From Bacteroidales bacterium (GTDB taxonomy: Bacteria > Bacteroidota > Bacteroidia > Bacteroidales > BM520), in contig JAEEQW010000006.1 of assembly GCA_016285515.1 (NCBI GenBank), forward strand, positions 80,782 through 144,781: a DNA stretch of 64,000 nt, read 5' to 3'. Under the pieces are notes generated by a model that did no database searches, had not been told where the DNA came from, and saw nothing but the letters and a program-made list of their open reading frames with translations. Below, piece after piece: positions 16,918-25,889 of this stretch. The first letter of the stretch is position 1, and each line of letters begins with the position of its first letter. A program made the translations under genes and the position numbers.

Positions 16918-18795
16918 TTAAATTCCGAGTACTATCATCAGTGCGGCTATGTCGGAAGGAGACACGCCGGGTATGCGGGATGCCTGACCTATGGTTGATG
17001 GTTTTATCCTTGACAGCTTTTCACGTGATTCGTATGAAATGGAAGTTATGGCCATATAGTCAATGGTGTTTTTCAGATGTATTCTGTCCATTGAGTTGAG
17101 CCTGTCGGCCATGATTTCCTCTTTGTTGATATATCCTTTGTATTTGATTTGTATTTCTGTTTCTTCCAAAGTTTCATCGTCTATCTTGTTTCCGATGATG
17201 AAATTCTGGAGTCCGACGGAGAAATTTTTTAATGTTCCGATATTGACATCAGGGCGGAGAATTATCTTTGACAACCTGGTGCTTTCGTTGACAGGACCCG
17301 ACAGTAATGTTGAAAGATAAGGGTTGGCTTCGTCTTGGGTTATGTTAGTCTCTTCAAGATATGTGCTCAGCCTTTTTATCTTGTCAATCTTTTCCTCTAC
17401 CCTATTGTATCGTTTGTCATCGGCGAGGCCTATATGGTGTGACAATGGTGTAAGTCTTATGTCAGCATTGTCCTGGCGAAGCAGAATCCTGTGTTCGGCA
17501 CGTGAGGTGAACATACGGTACGGTTCGTCAACACCCTTGGTTATAAGATCGTCAATGAGCACACCGATATACGCCTCGGAACGGGACAGGACTATCGGCT
17601 CTTCATTGCGGATTTTTCTTACGGCGTTGATGCCGGCCATAAGACCTTGACATGCTGCCTCCTCATATCCGGTGGTCCCGTTTATCTGTCCGGTGAAGTA
17701 AAGATTGGATATCTGTTTTGTCTCAAGCGTGCTTTTCAACTGTGTGGGCTGGAAAAAGTCATATTCGATGGCATATCCGGGCTTCATGAATTTGGCATGT
17801 TCGAAACCTGCCATCTTACGGATGGCCCTGTATTGTATCTCTTCCGGAAGAGATGAGGAGAATCCGTTGAGATAAACTTCAATATTGTTGAATCCCTCAG
17901 GCTCTACGAAAATAGGATGCTGGGTCTTTTCGGCAAATCTGTTCAGCTTATCTTCAATTGAGGGACAGTATCTCGGTCCTTTGCCTTTTATGCGTCCTTG
18001 GAACATTGGTGAACGGTCAAACCCCTCCTTCAGGATGTTATGCACTTCTGGCGAGGTGTGGGCAATATAGCATTTGCGTTGTTTGGAAATGTCAAGAAAT
18101 TGCGTCTCGTCAGAGAAGCTGAATTTTCCGGGGACATCGTCAAAAGGCTGCTCAATTAGCGCCGAATAGTCTATGGTTCTGCCGTCGATTCTGACAGGTG
18201 TGCCGGTTTTCAGCTTTTCTACGGTGAAGCCGAGTGACAGCAGCTGGTCACTTATGCCGACAGAATTTTGCTCTCCGAGCCTGCCTCCTGCGAATGACAC
18301 TTCTCCAATATGGATTCTGCCATTCAGGAAGGTTCCGTTGGCAAGTATTACGGCTTTGGCATAAACCGACTTCCCCATGGCTGTTCTGATGCCTTTTACA
18401 GTGTCGTCTTCGATGATAAGACTTTTGGCATCATCCTGAATGAAATCAAGATTCTTCATTGAGTCAAGCACATTGAGCCATTCGAGGGTGAACAGTCTCT
18501 TGTCGTTTTGGGAACGTGGACTCCACATCGCAGGACCCTTTGACCGGTTCAGCATCTTGAACTGCAGCATCGAGCGGTCAGCGACTATTCCCGTGTATCC
18601 TCCCATAGCGTCGATTTCCCTGACTATCTGGCCTTTTGCTATGCCGCCTATTGCCGGATTGCATGACATCCTGGCGACACTCTCCCTGTTCAGTGTTACC
18701 ATCAAAGTCTTGGCACCGAGATTCGATGCCGCACACGCAGCTTCGCATCCGGCATGACCCGCTCCAACCACTATTATGTCATATTGGCTTTCCAT
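16918..18795 (-). CDS. mnmG: MnmG (GidA), tRNA uridine-34 cmnm5 modification enzyme
   Basis: The FAD-dependent partner of MnmE (TrmE) in making cmnm5U34 of tRNA. The dinucleotide-binding motif GAGHAGCEAA is at residues 11-20, followed by RMSCNPAIGGIAKGQIVREIDAMGG, of which SCNPAIGG is the family signature. GTFLNGRIHIGE and the C-terminal helical domain ending in GVSPSDIAAL are also typical. The length of 625 residues is normal. It starts one base after the ybeY stop. The gene is flanked by two parS sites; gidA lies next to the replication origin in many bacteria, which fits the other origin signals here. Confidence 0.97.
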   Translation of the reverse strand: MESQYDIIVVGAGHAGCEAACAASNLGAKTLMVTLNRESVARMSCNPAIGGIAKGQIVREIDAMGGYTGIVADRSMLQFKMLNRSKGPAMWSPRSQNDKRLFTLEWLNVLDSMKNLDFIQDDAKSLIIEDDTVKGIRTAMGKSVYAKAVILANGTFLNGRIHIGEVSFAGGRLGEQNSVGISDQLLSLGFTVEKLKTGTPVRIDGRTIDYSALIEQPFDDVPGKFSFSDETQFLDISKQRKCYIAHTSPEVHNILKEGFDRSPMFQGRIKGKGPRYCPSIEDKLNRFAEKTQHPIFVEPEGFNNIEVYLNGFSSSLPEEIQYRAIRKMAGFEHAKFMKPGYAIEYDFFQPTQLKSTLETKQISNLYFTGQINGTTGYEEAACQGLMAGINAVRKIRNEEPIVLSRSEAYIGVLIDDLITKGVDEPYRMFTSRAEHRILLRQDNADIRLTPLSHHIGLADDKRYNRVEEKIDKIKRLSTYLEETNITQDEANPYLSTLLSGPVNESTRLSKIILRPDVNIGTLKNFSVGLQNFIIGNKIDDETLEETEIQIKYKGYINKEEIMADRLNSMDRIHLKNTIDYMAITSISYESREKLSRIKPSTIGQASRIPGVSPSDIAALMIVLGI

Positions 18796-18796
18796 T

Positions 18797-19252
18797 TCAC
18801 TTTTGTTCCACGTGGAACATCTTTATGTATTTCTCTTGTTTCTCAATCATTATGCTCTTCTCATCCTCGTCTCTCTTGTCTTCATAACCGCATAAATGCA
18901 GAGTGCCGTGAACCATTATCCTGAATAATTCCTCCTGAACATGGCAGCCGTATGTCTTTGCGTTCTCCCTCACCCTGTCGATGCTGATGTAAACATCCCC
19001 GAAAACATCCTTTTCCTTTTCGTTGTACGGAAATGTTATGGTATCGGTGTCAGTGTCATGTCCGAGATATTTTTCATTCAATGACAGCATGGTGCTCTCA
19101 TCGGTGAGAATTATATTGATGGCAACGAGCCGCTTCTTCTCGGCTTTTACGACTTTGTAAAGGGCTTCTTTGATTTTCAGGATGTTTCTGACACGATATT
19201 GGACTGTGTCATCGCTGCAAATTATGATGTTCTTTCTGTATTCGACTTCCAT
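18797..19252 (-). CDS. ybeY: YbeY endoribonuclease
   Basis: A zinc-dependent single-strand RNase involved in 16S rRNA maturation and ribosome quality control. The metal-binding signature reads HGTLHLCGYED: two of the usual three His are present, and the third position of HGxLHLxGYDH is acidic here, as I recall for other Bacteroidota. The last residues, MFHVEQK, are the direct translation of a parS site. It begins 2 bases after the DUF4175 gene and ends 1 base before mnmG. Confidence 0.93.
   Translation of the reverse strand: MEVEYRKNIIICSDDTVQYRVRNILKIKEALYKVVKAEKKRLVAINIILTDESTMLSLNEKYLGHDTDTDTITFPYNEKEKDVFGDVYISIDRVRENAKTYGCHVQEELFRIMVHGTLHLCGYEDKRDEDEKSIMIEKQEKYIKMFHVEQK
18804..18819. promoter_or_regulatory. 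parS site 2 (perfect ParB-binding site inside ybeY)
   Basis: TGTTCCACGTGGAACA is a perfect 16-base palindrome and matches every fixed position of the parS consensus TGTTnCACGTGnAACA. It forms the last codons of ybeY, encoding MFHVEQ, and ends the gene just before mnmG. A second site with one mismatch lies 1.9 kb away on the other side of mnmG. Confidence 0.92.
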
Positions 19253-19254
19253 TT

Positions 19255-22200
19255 TTATTGCTTTTTGAGTTCATATCTGTATTTGTCCACTCTCTGTCTG
19301 TAGAAATTGTTGAGGCTTGGCGGAACAGTGTGCAGTTTGTCATCAAACTTGTCACCCTTGTTTTCAGGATTGAAAATTTCTTCTGGGGAAGGTCTGTCGA
19401 AAACTTTGCCTTCCTTCGATTGTCTCTGATTGTCCTGTTCACGCTGCTTCTGCGCCTTTTCCGATTGGAGCAGCCGCGTCATGATTTCTTCCTGGCGTTT
19501 CATCATTTCATCAGTGAGACGCTTGTTGATCAGGTCAATCTCATTCTGCTCCATGGCGTCAATGGCTTTCTGCAAGTCACCGTCGAGGCTTTGCCCTTCA
19601 CTGCGTAACTCCTGCTGAAGCTGTTCAAGCTGCCTTCTGATTGCCTCCTGCTCCATTGCCATTTTTGCAAACTGTTCACTGTTTCCCATCTGTCCTTCTT
19701 TTCCGGAATTTTTGCTCTTTCCCTGATTCTCTTTCATCTCTTCCATCTGTTTCTTGAGCTGTTCCTGCAGGTCTTTCATGGTCTGCATGCTCGCTTTCCC
19801 ACTGTTTCCGCTCTTGGGCTTCTTCCCATTGGAACAGGATGACATATTCGACATCTGCTGGTCCATTTCGTCTAAACTTTCAGATATCATCAGGGCAAAC
19901 TTGTTCAGCGAACTCATCGTCTGTTGAAGATTCTTCGATGCCTGTGAGACATTTCTGTTGGTGAGACTTGTCGTTGCCTGCTTCGATACGTCTTTAAGCT
20001 CTTTTAATTCGTTGAAAATGAACTGGCTTATCTGGAAATTTCTTTTGGCTATCGCTGTAAGTGTATCCTCTGTCATCGCCAACTGCTTGTTGATGTCGTT
20101 CTGTTTGTGGATAATCTCGACATATTTCGGATTTCCAACTTTAACTTTTTTTAACTCGTCAATCAGTTGCTCTTCACTGAAAGAAAGGTGTACCACATTC
20201 TGGAGCAGTCTGCGCACTGATTCCTCGTCTTCTGCTGCCTGAGCATACATCGAATCATCAAACTGCTGTTGCATTTTTTGGGCCATGTTCTTCATCTTGT
20301 TGCCCGCATTATCCTGATTTTTAGAGGCATCCTTCTTTTTCTTCCCCAATTTTTCACTTGCCTCCTGCATCTCTTTCTTTATCTCATCGCTTTCCGGGTC
20401 ATCGAAATCAATGTCGAATTTATCTTCCAGTTCTTCATTCATCTGGTCAAGCTTCTTGATGTCTTCCATGACTTTGTCAAATTCTTCGTTCAGCTTCTCC
20501 TGTTCCTTTTCGATGCCTTCAAGGTCATCTTTGTCGGCTTCTTTGGTCTTTTCAGACAATTCCATCTGTTTGTTGGCAAGACTGTCAAGATCACTCATTG
20601 TTTTTTCAAATTCCTGTTGGAATTCGAGATTTTTATAAAGCTCAAGAGTCTGATCCAATTGTTTTTCAAGGTCTTCATAGGACTGTTCAAATTCACGCAG
20701 CTGATTGTCGAGGTTGTCTTTGTTGAAGTTCTCCAGCATCTTCTGCATTTCTTCCAGCATCTTCTTCATGTCCTCGGTTAGAATTTTGTCATACAGCTCC
20801 TCAAGCTTTTGTTGTTTGTCCAATATGCTCTCACTGAATTCGTTATATTGGTTTTGATTGTAGTTGTTAATCTGAAGTTCTTCCTGTTGCCGCTCCATGT
20901 TTTCAATCAGCTTTTGCTGTTCTTGAAGCATGTTTTCGAGTTTCTCCTTGTCCTGGAATGTCAGGTTTTCCTTCTCTTTGAGTTCACGCAGAAAATCATC
21001 GATTTGTTGTTGGATATCATTGATTTTATCCATTGAATTGTCAAGGTTTTCCTTGAATTCTTCGCTCATCTTCTCGCTCATTTCGTCCATTTCGTCTGCA
21101 TTCATTCTGCGGAATGTCATGACCTGTGTGGTTGAGCATTTGTGGCCCCTCGCCTCATCGTTGTCACAGACTTCGAAGTAGTATTCGATGCTTTCTCCGG
21201 GAAGAATTCCTAATTCGTTGATGCTCGTGCGCCAGTAAAACCGCTGCATGGTGTTTTGCTTGTCAAATGGAATATCCATACTCCGGTAATTTCCTGAATT
21301 GTCGTCCTGGATTCTGTAGTAGAATTTCAACGATGAAAAACCGTAATCATCGGATATGGTGCCGCTGAAGAAAAAGTCTCTGTTCATAAGACTGTCGCGG
21401 GCTTCCATAACTTGAATGTCTGGAGACAAATCATTGATAATCTGAATGGTATATTTCAGAGTGTCTTTACTGAAAAGATGTTCGTTAAAGGCTACTATTG
21501 ATATTTCATCATCGGAAGAGAACCTTGAACTCATGGTGAAATGGTCAGACTTTTTTCTGCTGTCATTTCGCAATGTGTCTTTGCCATTTCCCTTGATGAC
21601 TACAAGTCCGTCGGCATCTTTGGTTGAGAAATCCCAGTTTCCGACTGTTCCATACAGGATTTTGATTATCCCTGTATTTTCAATGGTTTCGTCTTTTTTG
21701 TTCGTATATTTCGGATAATGGAGGTCAAGGTTGAATCCCAAAAGAGCCGGCTGTGGAAATACATTGACCTCATAAGTGTCGGACGTGATGTTCTCACTTG
21801 AAGCGTAAAACTTTAGATTGTCATGCAAACTCTTGAACGTATATGAAAAAAGGGAATCATTTTCTTTCGTCATGTACGTGGAGGAAATGTTTGATTTTTT
21901 CCCGTTATTGAAGTTAATGGTCACATTATCGGGTTTTTTGTCGCCGATAGTGTAGAAATAGACTGTATAATCTTTATTCTGAACGACATTCAGGTCTTCA
22001 TTTTTGAGGATGAAATGAAACGGCAGGGGTTTTTCGTATTCGGTGTTATAGTTGATGATTCTTTCCGCCGGCTGTTTGATAACAGATGGTTTTGCTATCA
22101 GCACTGCAAAGAAGACAAGGATTACCGGAGCAACATATTTCAAGTATTTGAGCGCTGATTTGAAACTTACTGCCTTTGAGAAATTGAAGGGAGACAAATT

Positions 22201-22602
22201 GTCGGTTTTTTGGTTTATACTTGCGACAATCAGGTCGTTGTTGTCGAGCGAAGTGTCCTGCATCTGCTCGAGTTCCAAGTAGTTGAGCAGCTTGTCCTTG
22301 ATGTCCGGGAAGTATTTTCCGATAATATTGGCTGCCTGCCGGTAAGAGATAACTTTCCCTAAACGGAGCATTCTTAATAGCGGAAGCAGAATAAAGTATA
22401 TGAAGATTATCGCGCAGATGCCGATTACCGACCAGAAAAGAATCTTCCTTCCGGTTACGTTCATCCATGCGAAATATTCTATTAGAACACTTACGAGCAG
22501 GAGCAGCAACAGTATTCCCGTTAGCAGTATAAATCCTGTAAGTATTTGGTTTGTATAGTATTTTCGGATGAATTTATCAATTTTATTCCTAATGATATTC
22601 AT
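19255..22602 (-). CDS. DUF4175 family membrane protein with long coiled coil
   Basis: A 1115-residue protein of a family found mostly in Bacteroidota and of unknown function. Two membrane helices near the N-terminus (about 18-75) and a third near 155-170 anchor it in the inner membrane. A beta-rich extracytoplasmic region follows to about residue 510, and then several hundred residues very rich in Gln, Glu, Lys and Met that are predicted to be coiled coil. The tail includes ERPSPEEIF-like Pro/Glu segments and ends basic. It heads the operon with ybeY, mnmG and the histidine kinase, under its own promoter. I do not assign a role. Confidence 0.82.
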   Translation of the reverse strand: MNIIRNKIDKFIRKYYTNQILTGFILLTGILLLLLLVSVLIEYFAWMNVTGRKILFWSVIGICAIIFIYFILLPLLRMLRLGKVISYRQAANIIGKYFPDIKDKLLNYLELEQMQDTSLDNNDLIVASINQKTDNLSPFNFSKAVSFKSALKYLKYVAPVILVFFAVLIAKPSVIKQPAERIINYNTEYEKPLPFHFILKNEDLNVVQNKDYTVYFYTIGDKKPDNVTINFNNGKKSNISSTYMTKENDSLFSYTFKSLHDNLKFYASSENITSDTYEVNVFPQPALLGFNLDLHYPKYTNKKDETIENTGIIKILYGTVGNWDFSTKDADGLVVIKGNGKDTLRNDSRKKSDHFTMSSRFSSDDEISIVAFNEHLFSKDTLKYTIQIINDLSPDIQVMEARDSLMNRDFFFSGTISDDYGFSSLKFYYRIQDDNSGNYRSMDIPFDKQNTMQRFYWRTSINELGILPGESIEYYFEVCDNDEARGHKCSTTQVMTFRRMNADEMDEMSEKMSEEFKENLDNSMDKINDIQQQIDDFLRELKEKENLTFQDKEKLENMLQEQQKLIENMERQQEELQINNYNQNQYNEFSESILDKQQKLEELYDKILTEDMKKMLEEMQKMLENFNKDNLDNQLREFEQSYEDLEKQLDQTLELYKNLEFQQEFEKTMSDLDSLANKQMELSEKTKEADKDDLEGIEKEQEKLNEEFDKVMEDIKKLDQMNEELEDKFDIDFDDPESDEIKKEMQEASEKLGKKKKDASKNQDNAGNKMKNMAQKMQQQFDDSMYAQAAEDEESVRRLLQNVVHLSFSEEQLIDELKKVKVGNPKYVEIIHKQNDINKQLAMTEDTLTAIAKRNFQISQFIFNELKELKDVSKQATTSLTNRNVSQASKNLQQTMSSLNKFALMISESLDEMDQQMSNMSSCSNGKKPKSGNSGKASMQTMKDLQEQLKKQMEEMKENQGKSKNSGKEGQMGNSEQFAKMAMEQEAIRRQLEQLQQELRSEGQSLDGDLQKAIDAMEQNEIDLINKRLTDEMMKRQEEIMTRLLQSEKAQKQREQDNQRQSKEGKVFDRPSPEEIFNPENKGDKFDDKLHTVPPSLNNFYRQRVDKYRYELKKQ

Positions 22603-22634
22603 GTGATATTCCCGCTTGTTAAGAGTTTAGCCTG

Positions 22635-22642
22635 CAAAGATA
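22635..22642 (-). promoter_or_regulatory. Promoter -7 element for DUF4175-ybeY-mnmG-kinase
   Basis: CAAAGATA on the plus strand reads TATCTTTG on the minus strand, a TAnnTTTG match 33 bases before the ATG at 22602. Confidence 0.5.
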
Positions 22643-22694
22643 GATATTATAAATAAAATATCTGCAAAAAATATTCCATTTGAAAAATTCAGTA

Positions 22695-22702
22695 TAATTT
22701 TG
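22695..22702 (+). promoter_or_regulatory. Promoter -7 element for mrdA-rodA
   Basis: TAATTTTG matches TAnnTTTG and lies 29 bases before the mrdA ATG. With the box at 22635-22642 it makes the 128-base gap a divergent promoter region. Confidence 0.5.
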
Positions 22703-22730
22703 CAAAGAATAACTGACGGGTAGTATTTTC

Positions 22731-24554
22731 ATGAAAACTGACATTTTTCAAAATCGTAAGTATCTTATAATCGGATTTATAGCTATTTGCTTCATAGTTA
22801 TATTAATCCGTCTTTTCACTATGCAGATACTTACCACCAAGTATAGAGATCTTGCCAGGAATAATGCAATAAAGAATTTGGTCGTATATCCTGCGAGAGG
22901 TGAAATGTATGACCGTACGGGCAAGCTGATGGTCAGCAACAACATTGTCTATGATGTTTTGATTACGCCTAAATACATTGATTCCACTTTCGATGTCATC
23001 AAATTCTGCAATCTCATAAACATGGATACTTCCACGTTCAATGAGAAACTTGAAAAATGCCGCAGATACTCGAGATACAAGGCATCAGTCATTGCCACTC
23101 AGATATCGAAGGAGGACTTTTTGTCTGCGCAGGAGCTTCTGTATCAGTTTCCGGGCATTTATTACGTTTCCCGTACAGTCCGTCAATATCCGTTTTCCAA
23201 CGGAGCCCATATTCTTGGTGATGTGGGCGAGGTGGATGCAAATTTTCTTGAAAAGCATAAGGATTACAGTTTGGGCGATTATCATGGTGTCAGAGGGCTG
23301 GAGTTCACATACGAAAAATATCTCAAGGGTCAGAAGGGCTTCCGTGCCATCATTGTCAATTCAGCCAATGTTGAGGTGGGCCCTTACAATGATGGGAAAG
23401 ACGATGTTGAGGCGATTCAGGGTGCAGATTTGATTCTTGAAATCGATAATGACCTGCAATGTTATGGTGAAAAGCTGATGGCCAACAAGAGAGGCAGCAT
23501 TGTAGCCATAGACCCTAACACCGGCGGAATTCTCGCCATGGTTTCAGCTCCGGGATTCGACCCCAACATGCTGGTAGGCAGGGAACGTTCCCAAAACTAT
23601 CTCAAACTACTCCATGATTCCGTTCAGAAACCAATGATAAACCGTGCGGTTTCGGGCGTTTATCCTCCAGGTTCGACTTTCAAGACATTCAACGGACTGG
23701 TTGCGCTTCAGACTGGAGTGATTGATGAATACACCCAGTTCACCTGCAACGGTCCTGCTTCCTCCCCAATCAAATGCACCCACAACCATCAGACTCCCCT
23801 TTCTGTTGTCCCTGCTTTGCGGGAATCATGCAACCCTTTCTTCCGCAAGGCTTTTGAAGAGATTATTTCCCATTATAAAAATCCTGAAACAGGACTTTCA
23901 GTATGGAATGGATTTGCCCATAAATTCGGATTCGGAGTCAAATTCAACACCGATATCTTTTCCGAAAATCCAGGCATGATTCCGGATACCACTTTTTACA
24001 ACAAGTGGTATGGCAAAGGCGGATGGAAATCATCTACAATCCGTTCATTGTCAATAGGTCAGGGGGAAATACAGGTTACTCCTATCCAACTTGCCAACCT
24101 TGCTGCCACCATAGGCAATGAAGGCACATATATAAAACCTCATCTCGTAAAAGCCATTATCGATCATACTTCTAACGATACGATTTATCCTTACTCCAAT
24201 GAAGTTGTAACCACAGGTATTGAAAAACGGCATTTTGATACTGTGAAGCGGGGTATGCGACAGATGGCGTCGATGACGGGTTCACGTGTTTATCTTGATA
24301 TTCCGGGTGTTGAGGTCTGTGGCAAAACAGGAACAGCACAGAACTCAGGGAAAAACCACGCTCTGTTTATATCCTTTGCTCCGATGTACAATCCTAAGAT
24401 AGCTGTTGCTGTCATAGTCGAAAACTCAGGCTATGGTGCCACTTTCGCAGTTCCTGTAGCCGCAATGATGATTGAGCATTATCTCAATGATTCGATTGAC
24501 TCCAGCCGTCAGTGGATTGAAAAACGAGTTTTGGAAACAACCACTATTGAATAA
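22731..24554 (+). CDS. mrdA: Penicillin-binding protein 2 (elongasome transpeptidase)
   Basis: A class B PBP that cross-links peptidoglycan during cell elongation. One membrane anchor (about 12-30) precedes the pedestal domain with the RGEMYDRTG motif (56-64). In the transpeptidase domain, SxxK is S315-T-F-K318 in YPPGSTFKTF, SxN is S366-C-N368, and KTG is at 532-534 in CGKTGTAQN. The gene sits 24 bases before rodA, its glycosyltransferase partner. mreB, mreC and mreD, which often precede this pair, are not found upstream; the upstream neighbour is divergent. Confidence 0.96.
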   Translation: MKTDIFQNRKYLIIGFIAICFIVILIRLFTMQILTTKYRDLARNNAIKNLVVYPARGEMYDRTGKLMVSNNIVYDVLITPKYIDSTFDVIKFCNLINMDTSTFNEKLEKCRRYSRYKASVIATQISKEDFLSAQELLYQFPGIYYVSRTVRQYPFSNGAHILGDVGEVDANFLEKHKDYSLGDYHGVRGLEFTYEKYLKGQKGFRAIIVNSANVEVGPYNDGKDDVEAIQGADLILEIDNDLQCYGEKLMANKRGSIVAIDPNTGGILAMVSAPGFDPNMLVGRERSQNYLKLLHDSVQKPMINRAVSGVYPPGSTFKTFNGLVALQTGVIDEYTQFTCNGPASSPIKCTHNHQTPLSVVPALRESCNPFFRKAFEEIISHYKNPETGLSVWNGFAHKFGFGVKFNTDIFSENPGMIPDTTFYNKWYGKGGWKSSTIRSLSIGQGEIQVTPIQLANLAATIGNEGTYIKPHLVKAIIDHTSNDTIYPYSNEVVTTGIEKRHFDTVKRGMRQMASMTGSRVYLDIPGVEVCGKTGTAQNSGKNHALFISFAPMYNPKIAVAVIVENSGYGATFAVPVAAMMIEHYLNDSIDSSRQWIEKRVLETTTIE

Positions 24555-24578
24555 TCATTACGTCAAAATCAAAATACC

Positions 24579-25844
24579 ATGGCCGACAAGAGAAATTCAG
24601 TTTTTGCAAGTATTGACTGGTTTGCAGTATTCCTTTACATCGTATTGGTTGTAACTGGTATTCTCACAATTTTTTCGTCGAAATATTCCGGAGATGCGAC
24701 CAGTGTTTTGTCATCGGGCACAATGAGCCGCAGTCAGGCTGTTTATGCTGCCATTTCGCTTGTGATCGCCTTGTTGATACTTCTTCTTGAAGGCAGCTGG
24801 TTCCAGCGTTTCGCCTACCCTGTCTATGGGTTGACAATGCTGATGTTGGCAGCCGTTCTCGTTGTGGGTGTTGAGATTTCCGGTGCAAAATCATGGATAA
24901 ATCTCGGCAGTTTCAGCATTCAGCCTTCTGAGTTCGCCAAGTTCGGCACGGCGTTGGCAGTCTCGAAATATGTCAGCAGCAAGGGCTTTTATGGTCAGGG
25001 TTTTATGAAACAACTGCCTGTTTTTTTGTTTATTCTGCTTTCAATTGCTCTGATTATGCTCGAACCGGATGCCGGGTCGGCAATAGTGTTCCTGTCTTTT
25101 GTCATTCCACTGTTCAGGGAAGGCTTTTCAATGACTTTGGTAATTGCCATTTTGTATCTTATCGCTGTCTCGGTGATAGCCCTTCTTGTTGACAAATACA
25201 TTATGATAGCCGTTATTTTTGCATTGTTGCTGATTGGATATGTCATTTTCCGTAAAAATAAAGGAATACTGCTGACAATCATAATAATATTCATCGTTTC
25301 AGTAGGATGGATTTTTGCTGAACAATGGGCTTTTGACAATATTCTTGAACAGCATCAGCGCGACCGTATCATGGTCACTCTCGGAAAAATTGAAGACAAT
25401 AGGGGAGTCGGCTACAATCTTTATCAGTCAAAAATTGCCATTGGCTCGGGGCACTGGGTCGGAAAGGGTTTTCTCCAAGGCACACAGACTAAGATGGATT
25501 TTGTGCCAGAACAGCATACTGATTTCATTTTCTGCACTTTGGCGGAAGAAACAGGCTTTTTGGGCAGTTTTCTGCTTATGGCTGTCTATTTCACTTTATT
25601 AATCAAACTTATTTTTATGGCTGAACGGCAGCGATCGCCTTTCAGCAGAATCTATGGGTATTGCGTGGTTGGAATCCTGTTTTTCCATGTATTCATCAAT
25701 ATTGCCATGACAATAGGATTGATGCCGGTTATCGGCATCCCGTTGCCATTTGTCAGTTACGGCGGTTCGTCTCTGCTCGCAACCACAATACTGCTTTTCA
25801 TTTTTATAAAACTTGATGCTTACAGGTACAGCATCTTATCGTGA
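24579..25844 (+). CDS. rodA: RodA, SEDS peptidoglycan glycosyltransferase
   Basis: A multi-spanning inner-membrane enzyme that polymerises lipid II for lateral wall growth together with PBP2. About ten hydrophobic segments are visible. Family landmarks are GAKSWINLGSFSIQPSEFAKFGT (about 96-118), the GRERGVGYN-type loop here reading DNRGVGYNLYQSKIAIGSG, FVPEQHTDFIF, and the C-terminal GIPLPFVSYGGSS. The length of 421 residues is normal. It follows mrdA by 24 bases. Confidence 0.95.
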   Translation: MADKRNSVFASIDWFAVFLYIVLVVTGILTIFSSKYSGDATSVLSSGTMSRSQAVYAAISLVIALLILLLEGSWFQRFAYPVYGLTMLMLAAVLVVGVEISGAKSWINLGSFSIQPSEFAKFGTALAVSKYVSSKGFYGQGFMKQLPVFLFILLSIALIMLEPDAGSAIVFLSFVIPLFREGFSMTLVIAILYLIAVSVIALLVDKYIMIAVIFALLLIGYVIFRKNKGILLTIIIIFIVSVGWIFAEQWAFDNILEQHQRDRIMVTLGKIEDNRGVGYNLYQSKIAIGSGHWVGKGFLQGTQTKMDFVPEQHTDFIFCTLAEETGFLGSFLLMAVYFTLLIKLIFMAERQRSPFSRIYGYCVVGILFFHVFINIAMTIGLMPVIGIPLPFVSYGGSSLLATTILLFIFIKLDAYRYSILS

Positions 25845-25864
25845 TTCAATTTAAATAAAAATAT

Positions 25865-25872
25865 TACTTTTG
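25865..25872 (+). promoter_or_regulatory. Promoter -7 element for aspS
   Basis: TACTTTTG matches TAnnTTTG and ends 17 bases before the aspS ATG, implying a short leader of about ten bases. No -33 element is clear. Confidence 0.42.
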
Positions 25873-25889
25873 TGCAAAATTTTTGAGAT

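Noticed and set aside
20260..21120. Long plus-strand open frames opposite the DUF4175 coiled coil
   Set aside because: They are hydrophobic, Phe/Leu-rich mirror images of the Glu/Lys/Gln-rich minus-strand coding sequence, with no ribosome-binding or family evidence.
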